Shown here: positions 34,453 to 44,056 of the stretch, piece after piece
Numbering within the stretch: position 1 is the first letter of the stretch
Layout of the letters: every line of letters starts with the position of its first letter
Origin: Bog-473 sp963788125
Lineage (GTDB): Bacteria; Actinomycetota; Acidimicrobiia; Acidimicrobiales; RAAP-2
Reading direction: 5' to 3'
DNA: 64,000 bases
NCBI GenBank assembly: GCA_963788125.1
Contig: CAWBFN010000001.1
Location: forward strand, 1,798,001-1,862,000
Position numbers and translations under genes: made by a program
The notes under the pieces: generated by a model
What the model was told of the DNA's origin: nothing
What the model saw: the letters and a program-made list of their open reading frames with translations, nothing else
Database searches by the model: none

Positions 34453-36471
34453 CTACCCGACGACCACTCGGGCGCGTCCGAGATTCATGACGCGGCCGAA
34501 CGGACTGTCGGCCTGCTCCAGACGCTGCGACGTGACGCGCAGTGCCGGAAAGTAGGTGCCGGGCGCCGCGAAGGCGTAGTCCCGGGTGAGCGTCAGCGAT
34601 TCGTAGGACATGTCCTCATTGGTCAGCGGCTCGACGACCGGGAAGTCGCCACTGCCCTCGAAGTCCCACTCCGCCGAGACGATCGTTCCGGTTCCCGGTG
34701 GAACCTCGACGAGCGCCGAAAACCTGACCGTCTCGCCCACCGCAACCTCGGCACGGACCCCGCCGTTGGCCGTCAGGTTGACGACGGGCTGAATGCCGCG
34801 GCGCGCCACCGCCGTCGCCGGAAGGTGGATCTGCCCATCGTCGAGGACGTAGGCGGTGCTGGGGGGAGGAGCGATGCCGTGTTCGACCCACGCCGCCAGG
34901 TCGCGTAGTGCCTGTTCGAGCACGCCGTGATAGCTGACGATGCGAGTGGACCGATGGGGGTGGACATCAATCCGCGGCAGCACCGCCGGGTCCTGGTGCA
35001 TGGCGTGGTCCGTGAACCAGATGCGATAGTGGTCGTCCATCCGGTCGCCGAGCACCGACGACACGCGGCGGCGGTACCAGTCGGCCTGCTGCGGGTACGC
35101 CGCCTCGTCGAAGAGGCTCTGGACGACGATCATCTTCCCCGCAAACCGCCCACTCAAGAGGCCCGCCCCGTTGTTGCGCACGAAGCGAGGGCCGAGCAGT
35201 TGCGGGCGCTGCGGATAGACGGGCCGTCCCGCCAGCCGGAACTGGTCCCACTCCGGATACTCCCTGTCCGGCACCTGGTGGCGGTGGTAGGTCTGGAAGG
35301 CCAGATAGGGCGTGTTGTCGAGGAGGACCTCGTCGCCGACCGCCAGGTGCCGCAGGTGGTCAAACTCCTCTTGGCCGATCCCGGTGGCAAAATGCTCACC
35401 CCGCCGGCCTGAGATCCACACGTGATGACCCGCCGCCTTGCCCGTGGTGAACCGCAACATCGCGCCGGTGAGGTCCGCGTCCGGCACATCGTCGAGCCGA
35501 TAGCCGACCGGGACATCATCGATGTGCAGGCCACGTAACGCCATGGGGATCGGCATGCCCAGCTCCACCGCCTGGGCGGGCATCACCAACTCGACGATCT
35601 TCGTTGCATGCTCAACCTTGGCGGCGAGGAGTGATGCCGTCGGATGCTCGCCCAGATAGCCCGGGACCGTCCAGAAGTCCTCGAAGTAGGTCGGGTCCCA
35701 TGTGGCGAAGTGGTCGAAGAGCCCGGCCCACACCGTCGTGTACTGGAGGCGGACGCGCTCGGCATCGAACCACGCCTGCGGCGGGAACCCCATCCGGGAG
35801 ACCTCGGCCAGCGCGTCGCGCTCCTCCTCGTTCAACCCGGTAAACATGTCGCCGCTGCCACCGGGTTCGACCGCATCGACGATCTGGGGAAGCTTGTCGT
35901 GCAGCACGCGGAAGGCGTGGGCCTGCACCGAGAACACGCTTGGCGTCGTCATTAAGGTGGCGTGAATGAACGGCACCGCGCCCTCCCACACGTCGTGTCC
36001 GTTCTCGATGCAGGCGAAGGTGCGGTATGCGCCACCGCTGCCGCCGAACACGTACCCGTACGGGCGGTGCTCGCCGTACTGCTGCGAGGCCAGTACTCGT
36101 GAGTACGTGGCGACCGCCGCACTGGCGCGGTACCCGGCGACGGTGGAGTCTTCACCGCGCAACGCCCGGCGGAACCTGCCCAGGTTCGACTCGACCAGAT
36201 AGCCCCCGCTGGCGATGGCGAACGCGATGTAGCCAACGAATGCGCCTTCGGTTGCGTTATGCTCGGAACCCGGCACGGGGCTCAGCGGCTGGAAGAACCG
36301 GCCCTGATACCGCACCTCCTCGGGAAAGTACGCCGAGAACCGACAGTCCGTCCCGACGAACCCGCCGTGGACGTAGCGGTGCCGCACGGGCTCGTTGCGC
36401 CACTCGTCGACGTCCACGAATGGCTCCGTGAACATCGGATCGGCTAGGCCCGTACCACGCCCCCCACTCAT
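34453..36471 (-). CDS. Large alpha/beta-hydrolase-like protein with C-terminal PKD domain
   Basis: A 672-residue protein. Residues 10-60 carry the DVDEWRNEPVRHRYVHGGF start seen in a set of uncharacterised actinobacterial proteins. GYVFGGSGGAYRTFACIEN near residue 165 supplies a GxSxG-type nucleophile elbow, and FTDHAMHQDP near 510 may provide the histidine. Residues about 575-660 form a PKD-like domain (AEWDFEGSGDFPV, PGTYFPALRV). No signal peptide is evident. It is probably an esterase- or tannase-like hydrolase of unknown substrate. ATG 36471 is chosen; ATG 36435 is an alternative. Confidence 0.7.
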   Translation of the reverse strand: MSGGRGTGLADPMFTEPFVDVDEWRNEPVRHRYVHGGFVGTDCRFSAYFPEEVRYQGRFFQPLSPVPGSEHNATEGAFVGYIAFAIASGGYLVESNLGRFRRALRGEDSTVAGYRASAAVATYSRVLASQQYGEHRPYGYVFGGSGGAYRTFACIENGHDVWEGAVPFIHATLMTTPSVFSVQAHAFRVLHDKLPQIVDAVEPGGSGDMFTGLNEEERDALAEVSRMGFPPQAWFDAERVRLQYTTVWAGLFDHFATWDPTYFEDFWTVPGYLGEHPTASLLAAKVEHATKIVELVMPAQAVELGMPIPMALRGLHIDDVPVGYRLDDVPDADLTGAMLRFTTGKAAGHHVWISGRRGEHFATGIGQEEFDHLRHLAVGDEVLLDNTPYLAFQTYHRHQVPDREYPEWDQFRLAGRPVYPQRPQLLGPRFVRNNGAGLLSGRFAGKMIVVQSLFDEAAYPQQADWYRRRVSSVLGDRMDDHYRIWFTDHAMHQDPAVLPRIDVHPHRSTRIVSYHGVLEQALRDLAAWVEHGIAPPPSTAYVLDDGQIHLPATAVARRGIQPVVNLTANGGVRAEVAVGETVRFSALVEVPPGTGTIVSAEWDFEGSGDFPVVEPLTNEDMSYESLTLTRDYAFAAPGTYFPALRVTSQRLEQADSPFGRVMNLGRARVVVG

Positions 36472-36496
36472 CGCTCGGATGCCCCCGGATTCCGTG

Positions 36497-37162
36497 TCAG
36501 ACCGCCCCTCCGCGGACTGCGGCCATCTCGGTGGCGAAGGCGTCGGAGCCGCCGCCCAGCCACATCGCCGACACCGGCGGGGGAAGGTGCTCGAGCATGC
36601 CCTCTTGGATGTCGCCCGGCATTCCCTCAAAGGCGAGCCCGAAGGGCAGCCACACCCGATCGCCGGGGTAGCGCGACAAGGCGTGGGCCGGCATCGCCCC
36701 CCACTCGGGCGGTGCGATGACTCGCGCCGCAATGGGGAGCACCGTCTCTTCTTCGTCGTTCACGTGTTCCGTCATCACCGTCAAGAGTGCCTCGCAGGCT
36801 CCGGCCACGCGGCGGCCGTCGATCAGCGCTGCCGAAGACCCGAACTGCTCCGCGGCGCGTCCGGCGGTCTCGATGCTCGAGGACACCGCGAGGTGTTGGG
36901 CGTCCATCTTCGAGAAGGTCTCCTGGCCGTCGGGCACACGCTGGGCCAGGAGAGGGTACAAGAGCTCGTCTTCGCCATCATGGTGCGCGTGAATGAGCCA
37001 GAAGACCTCGCCAAGGTAGTCGGCGATCCGTCGGGCTCGCTCGGCGTCGCCGTCGCTCACCGAAGCAATCTGCCCCCGAGCATCGCCAAGGGCCCGCGCC
37101 AACGCGGCGTGGAGCGCGACCATGTCCCGGGTGTCGATCTGGACTGGGGCATCTTGGGACAT
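36497..37162 (-). CDS. Hemerythrin-domain (HHE) protein
   Basis: A 221-residue protein with the four-helix hemerythrin cation-binding pattern: H at VALHAALARAL, HAHHDGEDELLYP near 60, MDAQH near 88 and MTEHVNDEEETVLP near 130, which supply di-iron ligands. It may bind O2 or NO or sense redox state. The C-terminal 60 residues are an extension without recognised motif. ATG 37162 follows GGAGAGGAG. Divergent from the DinB-like gene. Confidence 0.85.
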   Translation of the reverse strand: MSQDAPVQIDTRDMVALHAALARALGDARGQIASVSDGDAERARRIADYLGEVFWLIHAHHDGEDELLYPLLAQRVPDGQETFSKMDAQHLAVSSSIETAGRAAEQFGSSAALIDGRRVAGACEALLTVMTEHVNDEEETVLPIAARVIAPPEWGAMPAHALSRYPGDRVWLPFGLAFEGMPGDIQEGMLEHLPPPVSAMWLGGGSDAFATEMAAVRGGAV

Positions 37163-37322
37163 ACGACTCCTCTCCGCACGGTGAGACCCATTCTTGACCA
37201 GGCGGATAGCGGCGACAAGCGCCGACAAGAGGGCGCCCTCCCGGTGGACCGAGGTCGAGGAGGGAGCAGCCCCCCGCGCCGGCCGTTGTCGGGGCCGCCG
37301 GGGAGCCCTAGGCTGCGCCCCG

Positions 37323-37955
37323 ATGACGAATGCACCGACGCACCAGACAGCCGGGGCGCCCCAGGTGGCCGAGCCCGACGCCCTCGAGGTGCTGCGGGCC
37401 GCCCGCGGCGAGGGGTGGCAGTGGCCCCGGATCCAGTACGAGCCCTGCCCCCAGTGCGGCTTCAACCCGTCGTCGATCCCTCCCGAAGAACTGGGCGGGC
37501 GGGCCGTCGAGCTGGCGGCGGCCTGGCGTGAGTTCTTGGTGGGGGCCGACGAGGCGTACCTGCGGGCCATTCCCGAGCCCGGGGTCAACTCCCCGCTGCA
37601 GTACGGGGCGCACGTCCGGGACATCCTCAAGGTCTACGGCGAGCGCATGGTCCTCGCCGTAGAGCAGGACAACCCCACCGTGCCGATGTTCAACCCTCCC
37701 CAAGAGGTCTGGGAGGCCTACAACGCCCTTGAGGTCGAGGACCTGGCCGCCGACATCGAGGCCCGGGCCCAGCGCCTGGCCGAGATCGGGGCCACCATGG
37801 ACCCCTCGTCGTGGACGCGCATCGTCGTCAACGACCGGGGCCAGTACGGGGTCTACACCTTCACCGTCGCCGGCCTGGCCCGCAACTCGGTCCACGAGGC
37901 CCACCACCACCTGCTCGACGCCAAGGGGACCCTGTTCTCGGGCGCGTCTTCCTGA
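37323..37955 (+). CDS. DinB-like metalloprotein (maleylpyruvate isomerase fold)
   Basis: A 210-residue protein of the DinB/YfiT superfamily: CPQCGFNPSSIPPEELG near 40, QYGAHVRDILKVYGERM with the first metal histidine, and HEAHHHLLDAKG near the C-terminus with the others. Actinobacterial members use bacillithiol/mycothiol or have unknown substrates. It ends 10 bp before the next gene, so the two probably form an operon. Confidence 0.8.
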   Translation: MTNAPTHQTAGAPQVAEPDALEVLRAARGEGWQWPRIQYEPCPQCGFNPSSIPPEELGGRAVELAAAWREFLVGADEAYLRAIPEPGVNSPLQYGAHVRDILKVYGERMVLAVEQDNPTVPMFNPPQEVWEAYNALEVEDLAADIEARAQRLAEIGATMDPSSWTRIVVNDRGQYGVYTFTVAGLARNSVHEAHHHLLDAKGTLFSGASS

Positions 37956-37965
37956 GCACACCGAG

Positions 37966-38748
37966 ATGAACGGGCGCGAGGCGGCATCGGACGCGGTCGG
38001 ACGCGTGTCCACGCGGCGCGAGGGCCACGTCCTGGTCGTCTCCATGCAGCGGGAGCCGAAACGCAACGCCGTCAATCGCGCGCTCGCTGACGCGATTGAC
38101 GAGGCACTCAATACCCTCGACGACGACCCCGACCTGTGGGCCGGCGTCCTCACCGGAACCTCGACCGTGTTCAGCGCCGGCAGCGACCTGACCTCCGGCG
38201 GCGACTACCACACCGAGCGGGGCGGCGAGTACGGCATCGTCCGGCGCCAGCGCCGCAAGCCGCTCATTGCGGCGGTCGAGGGGGCGGCGCTCGGCGGCGG
38301 ATTCGAGATTGTCCTCTCCTGCGACCTGGTGGTGGCGTCCACCTCGGCGCGCTTCGGACTCCCAGAAGTCCGCATCGGGGTGATCCCGACCTGTGGGGCG
38401 CTGTTCCGGGCGCCTCGCGCTCTCCCTCTCAACCTGGCGCGGGAGATGATCCTGACCGGTGAACCGATCGACGCCGCCCGGGCGCACGCCGCCGGATTCG
38501 TCAACGTCCTTGCCGAACCAGGCGAGGCGGTGGGTCGGGCGGTGCAGCTCGCCAACCGGATGTGCGCCGGTTCGCCGTCGTCGGTACAGGCGTGCCTGGC
38601 CGCCGTGAACAGCCTCGTCGGCGGGGACGAGGAGGCGGGCTGGGCGGCGACCGCGCGCGCCATGGGCTCTCTGCAGGGCACCCACGACGGCGGCGAGGGT
38701 CTTCGGGCCTTCTTCGAGAAGCGGCCACCGGTCTGGACGGGACGCTGA
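37966..38748 (+). CDS. Enoyl-CoA hydratase/isomerase (crotonase) family protein
   Basis: A 260-residue crotonase: AGSDLTSGG carries the oxyanion motif, GAALGGGFEIVLSCDLVVAS is diagnostic, and PEVRIGVIPTCGALFR contains the glutamate usually involved in hydration. The second catalytic Glu position reads DAARAHAAGFVN, so one of the two glutamates is missing. This is common in hydratase paralogues with isomerase or unknown activity. It probably acts on a CoA thioester. It follows the DinB-like gene by 10 bp. Confidence 0.88.
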   Translation: MNGREAASDAVGRVSTRREGHVLVVSMQREPKRNAVNRALADAIDEALNTLDDDPDLWAGVLTGTSTVFSAGSDLTSGGDYHTERGGEYGIVRRQRRKPLIAAVEGAALGGGFEIVLSCDLVVASTSARFGLPEVRIGVIPTCGALFRAPRALPLNLAREMILTGEPIDAARAHAAGFVNVLAEPGEAVGRAVQLANRMCAGSPSSVQACLAAVNSLVGGDEEAGWAATARAMGSLQGTHDGGEGLRAFFEKRPPVWTGR

Positions 38749-38773
38749 GCCAGCCAGTGGTGGCCCGCCAGCC

Positions 38774-41002
38774 CTATGTCCTCGACGTGAGGTCGTAGAC
38801 GGTCTGCCCACCGATCGTCTCGGCCTTGAAATGCGCCTCGACCCACGCGGTGATGGCCGAGCTCGCGCTGTTGCCACCCCCGCCAGAGGACCCGCTGATG
38901 TAGTAGTGGATCTCGCCCCGGGCAACGTACGCCTCGAACGCAGCCAGCGTGAGATGGCCCCCTTCGTTGTTGAATCCGCCGATGGCCATGACGGCGTCGC
39001 CCGAGGTCGCCAACTCGAGGGTCGCTGCGCTCTGAGAGCCCTGAACCGCAGCCACCCACCGGTACTTCGAGGCGTCGACGTCGAGCGCCTTGACCAAGGC
39101 GGAGCTGGTGGTGAGGCCGCCACCGCCACCGCCACCGCCACCGTCACCCCCACCGCCGCCGCCCGCGCTCCGGATCGATCCCCCGCTGCCCCCCGAACCG
39201 TCGCCGGGCCGGCCGGACGCGCCCGCCGTTGCGGTGGCCGAGGAACCTGACGGACGGGTGCCCGAAGGCCGGGTGCCCGAAGGTCGGGTGCCGCCAGATC
39301 GGGTGCCGCCTGCCACCTTGCCGGCCGTGCCGCTCCCGCCGATCGCTCCCGCCGAGCTCGGTGGGGTCCCGTGGCTCGACCCCGACGGTCGCTCCGCCCC
39401 GGCATCGGACGAGCCGCCGGCCGGCGCCGTGCCGCCGCCCGGGAGGCCGGCGCCGCCTCCCTGGCCCAGGGCAGAGGTCGGCCCCGCGGTGGGGATGCTG
39501 CCGGTGTGCGCCGTAGCGATGGCGTCGGCCGCATAGGCCACCGGGCCCGTCAGGCAGGCCACTGCGATCGCCGCCGTGGCGCCGAGCCCGACCCAACGCC
39601 GGCCACCCCCGCTCCGTCGCCCGGCCGGGAGGGTCAGGACAGCGCCACAGGCGACGGCGGCGGCGCCGAGAACGGCCCAACGCAGTGGCGGGTTCCACGA
39701 AGGGGTGCGGTCGAGCAGCACCCAGGCCCAGCCCGCCGTCGCCGCGATGGAGATCGCCGCCACGACTCGGGCCCAGATCCGACCACGCGCCATCCACAGC
39801 TCGTAGCCCCCTATGGCGACGAGGGCGGCGATGGCCGGCGCGAGAGCCACGGTGTAGTACGTATGGATGACGCCCTTGCCGTAGCTGAAGACCGCTCCGG
39901 TGGCCAGCAGCCAACCGCCCCAGATGATGGCGGCCGCCCTCACCCGATCGGTGCGCGGGGCGTGGCGCCGGACCACCAGCACGGTCACCACGGCGATCAG
40001 GGCCGCCGGGAGCAGCCAGGAGGCCTGCCCCCCCATGAGATCGTTGAAGAGGCGGAAGATCCCGGTCGTCCCACTGAAGTTCGAGCCACCCCCAGTGCCC
40101 GATCCCGTGAGGCGCCCGAAGCCGTTGTAGTCGAAGATCAGATTCAAGATGCTGTTGTCGGGTGACCCGTCTATGAAGGGCCGGTCCGCTGCCGGCGTCA
40201 GGGCCACGATGGTCACCCACCAACCACCGGCCACGACCAGGGCGACCAACGCCGCCGACAACTGCCCGACTCGCCGCCGCAGGCTCGTGGGCGCAGCGAT
40301 GAGGTAGGCCAAGGAAAAGGCGGGGACGACGGTGAACGCTTGCATCATCTTGGTCAGGAAGGCGAACCCCAACAGCGCCCCTACGGCGATCAGCCAACGC
40401 GTCCCGGCCTTCTCGATCGCTCTCGTCATGCAGTACGCGGCCCCGACGAGGAGAAGGACGAGGAGCGCATCGGGGTTGTCGAAGCGGAACATGAGGGCGG
40501 CCACCGGTGTCGCTGCGAGGACACCACCGGCTATGAGGCCGACCGTGTGATTGGTCACCCGGCGGACGGCGCCATAGAGAAAGGCCACGGCGGCGACACC
40601 CTCGAGCACTCCGGGGACCATGACGCTCCAGGTGTTGAAGCCGAATATGCGTGCGGAGAGGTCCATGATCCACAGAGAAGCGGGGGGCTTGTCGACCGTG
40701 ATGAAGTTGGAGGCGTCGAGTGACCCGAAGAACATGGCCTTCCAACTCTTGGAGCCGGCTTCGACCGCAGCGGCATAGAAGGTGTTCCCGTAGCCCGAGG
40801 CGGCCAGGTTGTAGAGATACGCCGCGGCCGTGGCGACCAACAACGCCAAGAGCGCCAGTCGCGATCGGCGAGTCGTGCCCGGGTCGGGGACAACGTCATC
40901 GGCCGCACGCGAGCGTGGCGGAGGGTCGAACGAATCGATCCCTTCAAGGTCGGCGGTGTGGGCGCCCCGCGGCGCCATGTCGATGGTCTGCTGAGGAGTC
41001 AT
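38774..41002 (-). CDS. GT39-type membrane glycosyltransferase (ArnT/PMT superfamily)
   Basis: A 742-residue membrane protein. Ten or more helices occupy residues 45-490. The first extracytoplasmic loop holds NFITVDKPPASLWIMDLSARI, with the Asp-Lys typical of actinobacterial polyprenyl-phosphate-dependent mannosyl/arabinosyl transferases. A Gly/Ser/Thr/Pro-rich linker (about 510-640) with repeated GTRPS units and a poly-Gly run follows. A C-terminal soluble domain (KYRWVAAVQGSQSAATLE) of the kind fused to these enzymes ends it. It would transfer a sugar to a protein or lipid on the outer face. Low-complexity DNA in the linker invites slippage. Confidence 0.88.
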   Translation of the reverse strand: MTPQQTIDMAPRGAHTADLEGIDSFDPPPRSRAADDVVPDPGTTRRSRLALLALLVATAAAYLYNLAASGYGNTFYAAAVEAGSKSWKAMFFGSLDASNFITVDKPPASLWIMDLSARIFGFNTWSVMVPGVLEGVAAVAFLYGAVRRVTNHTVGLIAGGVLAATPVAALMFRFDNPDALLVLLLVGAAYCMTRAIEKAGTRWLIAVGALLGFAFLTKMMQAFTVVPAFSLAYLIAAPTSLRRRVGQLSAALVALVVAGGWWVTIVALTPAADRPFIDGSPDNSILNLIFDYNGFGRLTGSGTGGGSNFSGTTGIFRLFNDLMGGQASWLLPAALIAVVTVLVVRRHAPRTDRVRAAAIIWGGWLLATGAVFSYGKGVIHTYYTVALAPAIAALVAIGGYELWMARGRIWARVVAAISIAATAGWAWVLLDRTPSWNPPLRWAVLGAAAVACGAVLTLPAGRRSGGGRRWVGLGATAAIAVACLTGPVAYAADAIATAHTGSIPTAGPTSALGQGGGAGLPGGGTAPAGGSSDAGAERPSGSSHGTPPSSAGAIGGSGTAGKVAGGTRSGGTRPSGTRPSGTRPSGSSATATAGASGRPGDGSGGSGGSIRSAGGGGGGDGGGGGGGGGLTTSSALVKALDVDASKYRWVAAVQGSQSAATLELATSGDAVMAIGGFNNEGGHLTLAAFEAYVARGEIHYYISGSSGGGGNSASSAITAWVEAHFKAETIGGQTVYDLTSRT

Positions 41003-41193
41003 GCGACAGCATCCGCCACCGATTTCCGCACTGGTTGTGCGCCTCCCGTCAGCCCGCTGAGAGAATTACCGGACGAGGAAGCACCTGCCATCCGTGCCGG
41101 ACGCCACGATCACAGTCACGCCACTATCGATACCGCAGACAGCCGGCGCGGATAGCCTGCCCGGTGCACAGGGAGTGTGGAGAGGGCGACGCG

Positions 41194-41766
41194 ATGCAAT
41201 CATCGGACGGGGGGCAGTCGGCTCTCATCTTCGTCCTCATCGTCGCCGCGGCCCTTCTCGTGAGGAAGGGCCGCCTGGATCCCGCCACCAGGGATCTCGA
41301 GAGGCGGCAGCGGATCCGACCCCTGGCACTCGAGTGGCTCGATCCGCTCATTGCGGGTGCGCTTGTCGGCCCGCTCTTATGGCACGAGTTGGCCAAGGGG
41401 CTTTCCTACGTCGCTATGGGTCTACTGGGCGCCGCCGCGGGCATCGCCATCGGCGTGCTCCGAGCCCGCGTCATGTTCGTGCGGGCGCTTCCGCAGTCCC
41501 GCAGCGTGATCCTCACCCGGAGCACGGCCGAATACTTGTTACTCGGGCTCCTTCTGGCGTTGAAACTGTCGGAGGACGCCGTCGATCGAGTGCATTCGGG
41601 GACGTTCACGCTTGTCCTGACCGCGCTGCTCGCACTAGCCGTGGTGGAGTCGCTCAGCCGCTCCATCGCCATCACACTCAGGTACCGGAGTGCACCGGGC
41701 TCGAACGATACACTCGCTACCTCTTCACGAGACTCGAATCAGGGAGGGAGCGGCGAGCCCGTGTAG
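41194..41766 (+). CDS. Membrane protein, unknown (four to five helices)
   Basis: A 190-residue protein with hydrophobic segments at about 9-22, 50-62, 68-85, 110-125 and 140-155. RARVMFVRALPQSRSVILTR between helices faintly resembles CcdC/DUF1453-type membrane proteins. ATG 41194 follows GGAGAGGG. It is convergent with the histidine kinase gene at 41774 with 7 bp between them. Confidence 0.65.
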   Translation: MQSSDGGQSALIFVLIVAAALLVRKGRLDPATRDLERRQRIRPLALEWLDPLIAGALVGPLLWHELAKGLSYVAMGLLGAAAGIAIGVLRARVMFVRALPQSRSVILTRSTAEYLLLGLLLALKLSEDAVDRVHSGTFTLVLTALLALAVVESLSRSIAITLRYRSAPGSNDTLATSSRDSNQGGSGEPV

Positions 41767-41773
41767 CCAACCA

Positions 41774-43207
41774 TCACACCGCCGTCACTCCGTACTTCCC
41801 TTCTCGTGGCGGCGCCGCGCTCCCACCCTGTTGTCCATTGCTGGCGCGGCCCAATGTCACCTCGAATCGTGAACCACCGCCGCCGTGAATCGGCGATTCG
41901 GCTCTCACCGACGCCCCCATGGTCGAGGCCAGTTCGGCCACGATGGCCAATCCGATACCAGAACCGAAATGCCGATTCGGACCGTGATCGGCTTTGTAGA
42001 ACCGCTCGAACACGCGGGTGAGGTCGCCGGCGGCGATACCGGGACCGTCGTCCTCCACCGTGATGACCTGCAGGCCGGTTTCCTCGGAACCGGAGGTCGA
42101 GAGCGATACCGTGACCGAGGTGCGGGCGAACGTGAGGGCGTTCTCCACCAGGTTGGCCAGTATCTGTGCCAGTCGGTCAGGGTCGACCATCACCGTGGTT
42201 CCCGCTCCTGGCGGGACCTGCACCACGAGCTGCAGCCCACTGCTCTCGGCCAGGGGACGGAAGCCTTCCGCCGTGATACCCACCACCTCTGAGACGTCGG
42301 TCGGCCTGAAGGAGATGGACATCTGACCCGACTCGAGTTTGGTCAGCTCGAGCAGGTCTCCGACCAAGCGCTCCAGGCGGCGGGACTCGGCGATGATCAC
42401 CTCTGCCGCTTGGGCCGTGTCCTCAATGGCGCCGTCCGAGATGGCCTCGGCAAAGCCGCGTATCGACGTCAACGGGGTACGCAGGTCATGTGAGACCGAG
42501 AGCAGGAGATGCCGCTCGCGACTACGCCCGTCCTCGAGGCTCTGCGCCATATCGTTGATGGAGCGGGCCAGCGATACCGACTCGATGTAGTCGTTGTCAT
42601 GTTGCGGCACCCTGCTGCGGAGATCCCCCGAGGCTATGCGGGCCGTGGCCTCCATCGCCTCGACCAGGGGTCTCGACATTCGCCGGCTCAACTGCCAGGC
42701 GATCAGCGCAGCGATGAGAAGGGCTACCGTCCCCGAGATCAGGAAGTAGCCCCAGCTCGGTCCGACGCCGCCCACCTCCCGGGTCAAGAGGATGACAATT
42801 TGGCCGGCGACCTTGAGCTGCGTGCGCTCTGCGGAGGACAGCACGACCGGGGCGGCGGCGTAGGCCAGGTCCCCGACCCGACCCGACACCGAGTCGCCGG
42901 CCAGCAAGCTCTGAGGGTCGAGATCCGCCGGGGTCAAACCCGATGGGAGGGCGGACACCACCCTCCCATCGATACTGACCCGGATGAACCGGGCGTCTTC
43001 CAAGCGCAGCACCCGCCGGAGGACCTTGAGCACGGCCAGACGCTGCGTATGGCTCGTCCCCACGGTGAGGGATTGCGCCTCAGACGCCAATTGCTGGGTG
43101 GCCTGCGTGCGTGCCGCGTTGTTCGTCAGGACGATGCTGCCCGCGCCGGCGATGACGAGCACGGCCGCCACGAGGCCGATGAAGGCCGTCATCAATCGGC
43201 GACGCAT
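41774..43207 (-). CDS. Sensor histidine kinase (EnvZ/PhoR type)
   Basis: A 477-residue kinase: helix 7-28, an extracytoplasmic sensor to about 150, a second helix 153-173, HAMP near 174-226, HisKA with phospho-accepting His240 (SVSHDLRTPLTS), then HATPase_c with N box NLVENALTFA, G1 DDGPGIAAGD and G2 GSGIGLAI. It works with the OmpR-type regulator encoded 13 bp upstream. The stimulus is unknown. Confidence 0.93.
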   Translation of the reverse strand: MRRRLMTAFIGLVAAVLVIAGAGSIVLTNNAARTQATQQLASEAQSLTVGTSHTQRLAVLKVLRRVLRLEDARFIRVSIDGRVVSALPSGLTPADLDPQSLLAGDSVSGRVGDLAYAAAPVVLSSAERTQLKVAGQIVILLTREVGGVGPSWGYFLISGTVALLIAALIAWQLSRRMSRPLVEAMEATARIASGDLRSRVPQHDNDYIESVSLARSINDMAQSLEDGRSRERHLLLSVSHDLRTPLTSIRGFAEAISDGAIEDTAQAAEVIIAESRRLERLVGDLLELTKLESGQMSISFRPTDVSEVVGITAEGFRPLAESSGLQLVVQVPPGAGTTVMVDPDRLAQILANLVENALTFARTSVTVSLSTSGSEETGLQVITVEDDGPGIAAGDLTRVFERFYKADHGPNRHFGSGIGLAIVAELASTMGASVRAESPIHGGGGSRFEVTLGRASNGQQGGSAAPPREGKYGVTAV

Positions 43208-43219
43208 ATGACTACCTCC

Positions 43220-43897
43220 TCACCCGAGCCGGTACCCGACGCCCCAGACCGTGGCCAGGGGAAGGCCGTCGCCCAACTTCTTGCGCAGCTGGGCGACGTG
43301 CACGTCGACCGTCCGTTCGTCGCCGTACCAGTCGGCACCCCACACGCCCTCGAGGAGCTGCTGCCGCGACAGCGCCAGACCGAGGTTGCCCGAGAAAAAG
43401 GAGAGGAGATCGAACTCGCGGGTGGTGAGGGCGACCGCGGCGCCTCCCCGCCGCGCCTCCCGCCGACGCAGGTCGACCTCGAGGTCGCCAACCGTCACGA
43501 TCTCCTGCCGCGGAGCGACCTCGCGCGTTCGACGGAGAATGGCGCGCACCCGAGCGACCAACTCGCGGGGAGAGAAGGGCTTGACCAGATAGTCATCGGC
43601 CCCCAGCTCGAGCCCGAGGATGCGATCCACTTCGTCGTCACGGGCCGTCAGGAAGAGCACGGGGACGTTGCCCTTGCCCCGAATTGCCCGGCACACGTCG
43701 AACCCGTCGAGCTCCCCCGGCAGCCCTATGTCGAGCACGACGATCCACGGACCTTCCTGTTCGATCAGCCGCAGACCGTGTTCGCCATCGGCGGCCAGGA
43801 GCACGCGGAAGCCATCCCGCCTCAGGTAGAGATCGACGAGGTCGGCTATGTGCGGGTCGTCCTCAATCACCACCACCGTGCCGGACTGAGCATTCAC
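43220..43897 (-). CDS. OmpR-family response regulator
   Basis: A 225-residue regulator: receiver with acidic pair E12/D13 and D14, phospho-accepting Asp56 (VVLDIGLP), Thr in FLTARDD and Lys in YLVKPFSP. A C-terminal winged helix (LTTREFDLLSFF, RTVDVHVAQLRKKLG, WGVGYRLG) binds DNA. GTG 43897 is chosen because the receiver starts there. Divergent from the secreted protein at 44057. Confidence 0.93.
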   Translation of the reverse strand: MNAQSGTVVVIEDDPHIADLVDLYLRRDGFRVLLAADGEHGLRLIEQEGPWIVVLDIGLPGELDGFDVCRAIRGKGNVPVLFLTARDDEVDRILGLELGADDYLVKPFSPRELVARVRAILRRTREVAPRQEIVTVGDLEVDLRRREARRGGAAVALTTREFDLLSFFSGNLGLALSRQQLLEGVWGADWYGDERTVDVHVAQLRKKLGDGLPLATVWGVGYRLG

Positions 43898-43951
43898 GGT
43901 CTCTAGCCTGGCACCTGCAGGGTGCCGCAGTGGCGAAAACCGGCCATCTTT

Positions 43952-43957
43952 TACAAT
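43952..43957 (+). promoter_or_regulatory. -10 element of the secreted helical protein gene
   Basis: TACAAT lies about 95 nt before the chosen start and 6 nt before an in-frame ATG at 43964. Because a ribosome site and signal peptide point to 44057, this -10 probably gives a roughly 93-nt leader. Confidence 0.35.
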
Positions 43958-44056
43958 TCCCTCATGATTGGCGCACACAAACATGACGCGGTGGCCGCAG
44001 AGTGTCCTCAGACGCAAGCCGGGACATCGACGATGATCCCAAAGAGAGGAGCACAG

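Noticed and set aside
39110..39160. CCACCG-rich simple repeat as a CRISPR or satellite candidate
   Set aside because: It is the coding sequence of the poly-Gly linker in the glycosyltransferase; no spacers or regular units.
37861..39534. 557-codon minus-strand frame
   Set aside because: It covers the enoyl-CoA hydratase on the opposite strand and the GT39 C-terminus out of frame; no domain pattern.
39144..40745. 533-codon frame rich in Arg/Gly/His
   Set aside because: It is an out-of-frame shadow of the GT39 glycosyltransferase, with typical GC-skewed residues.
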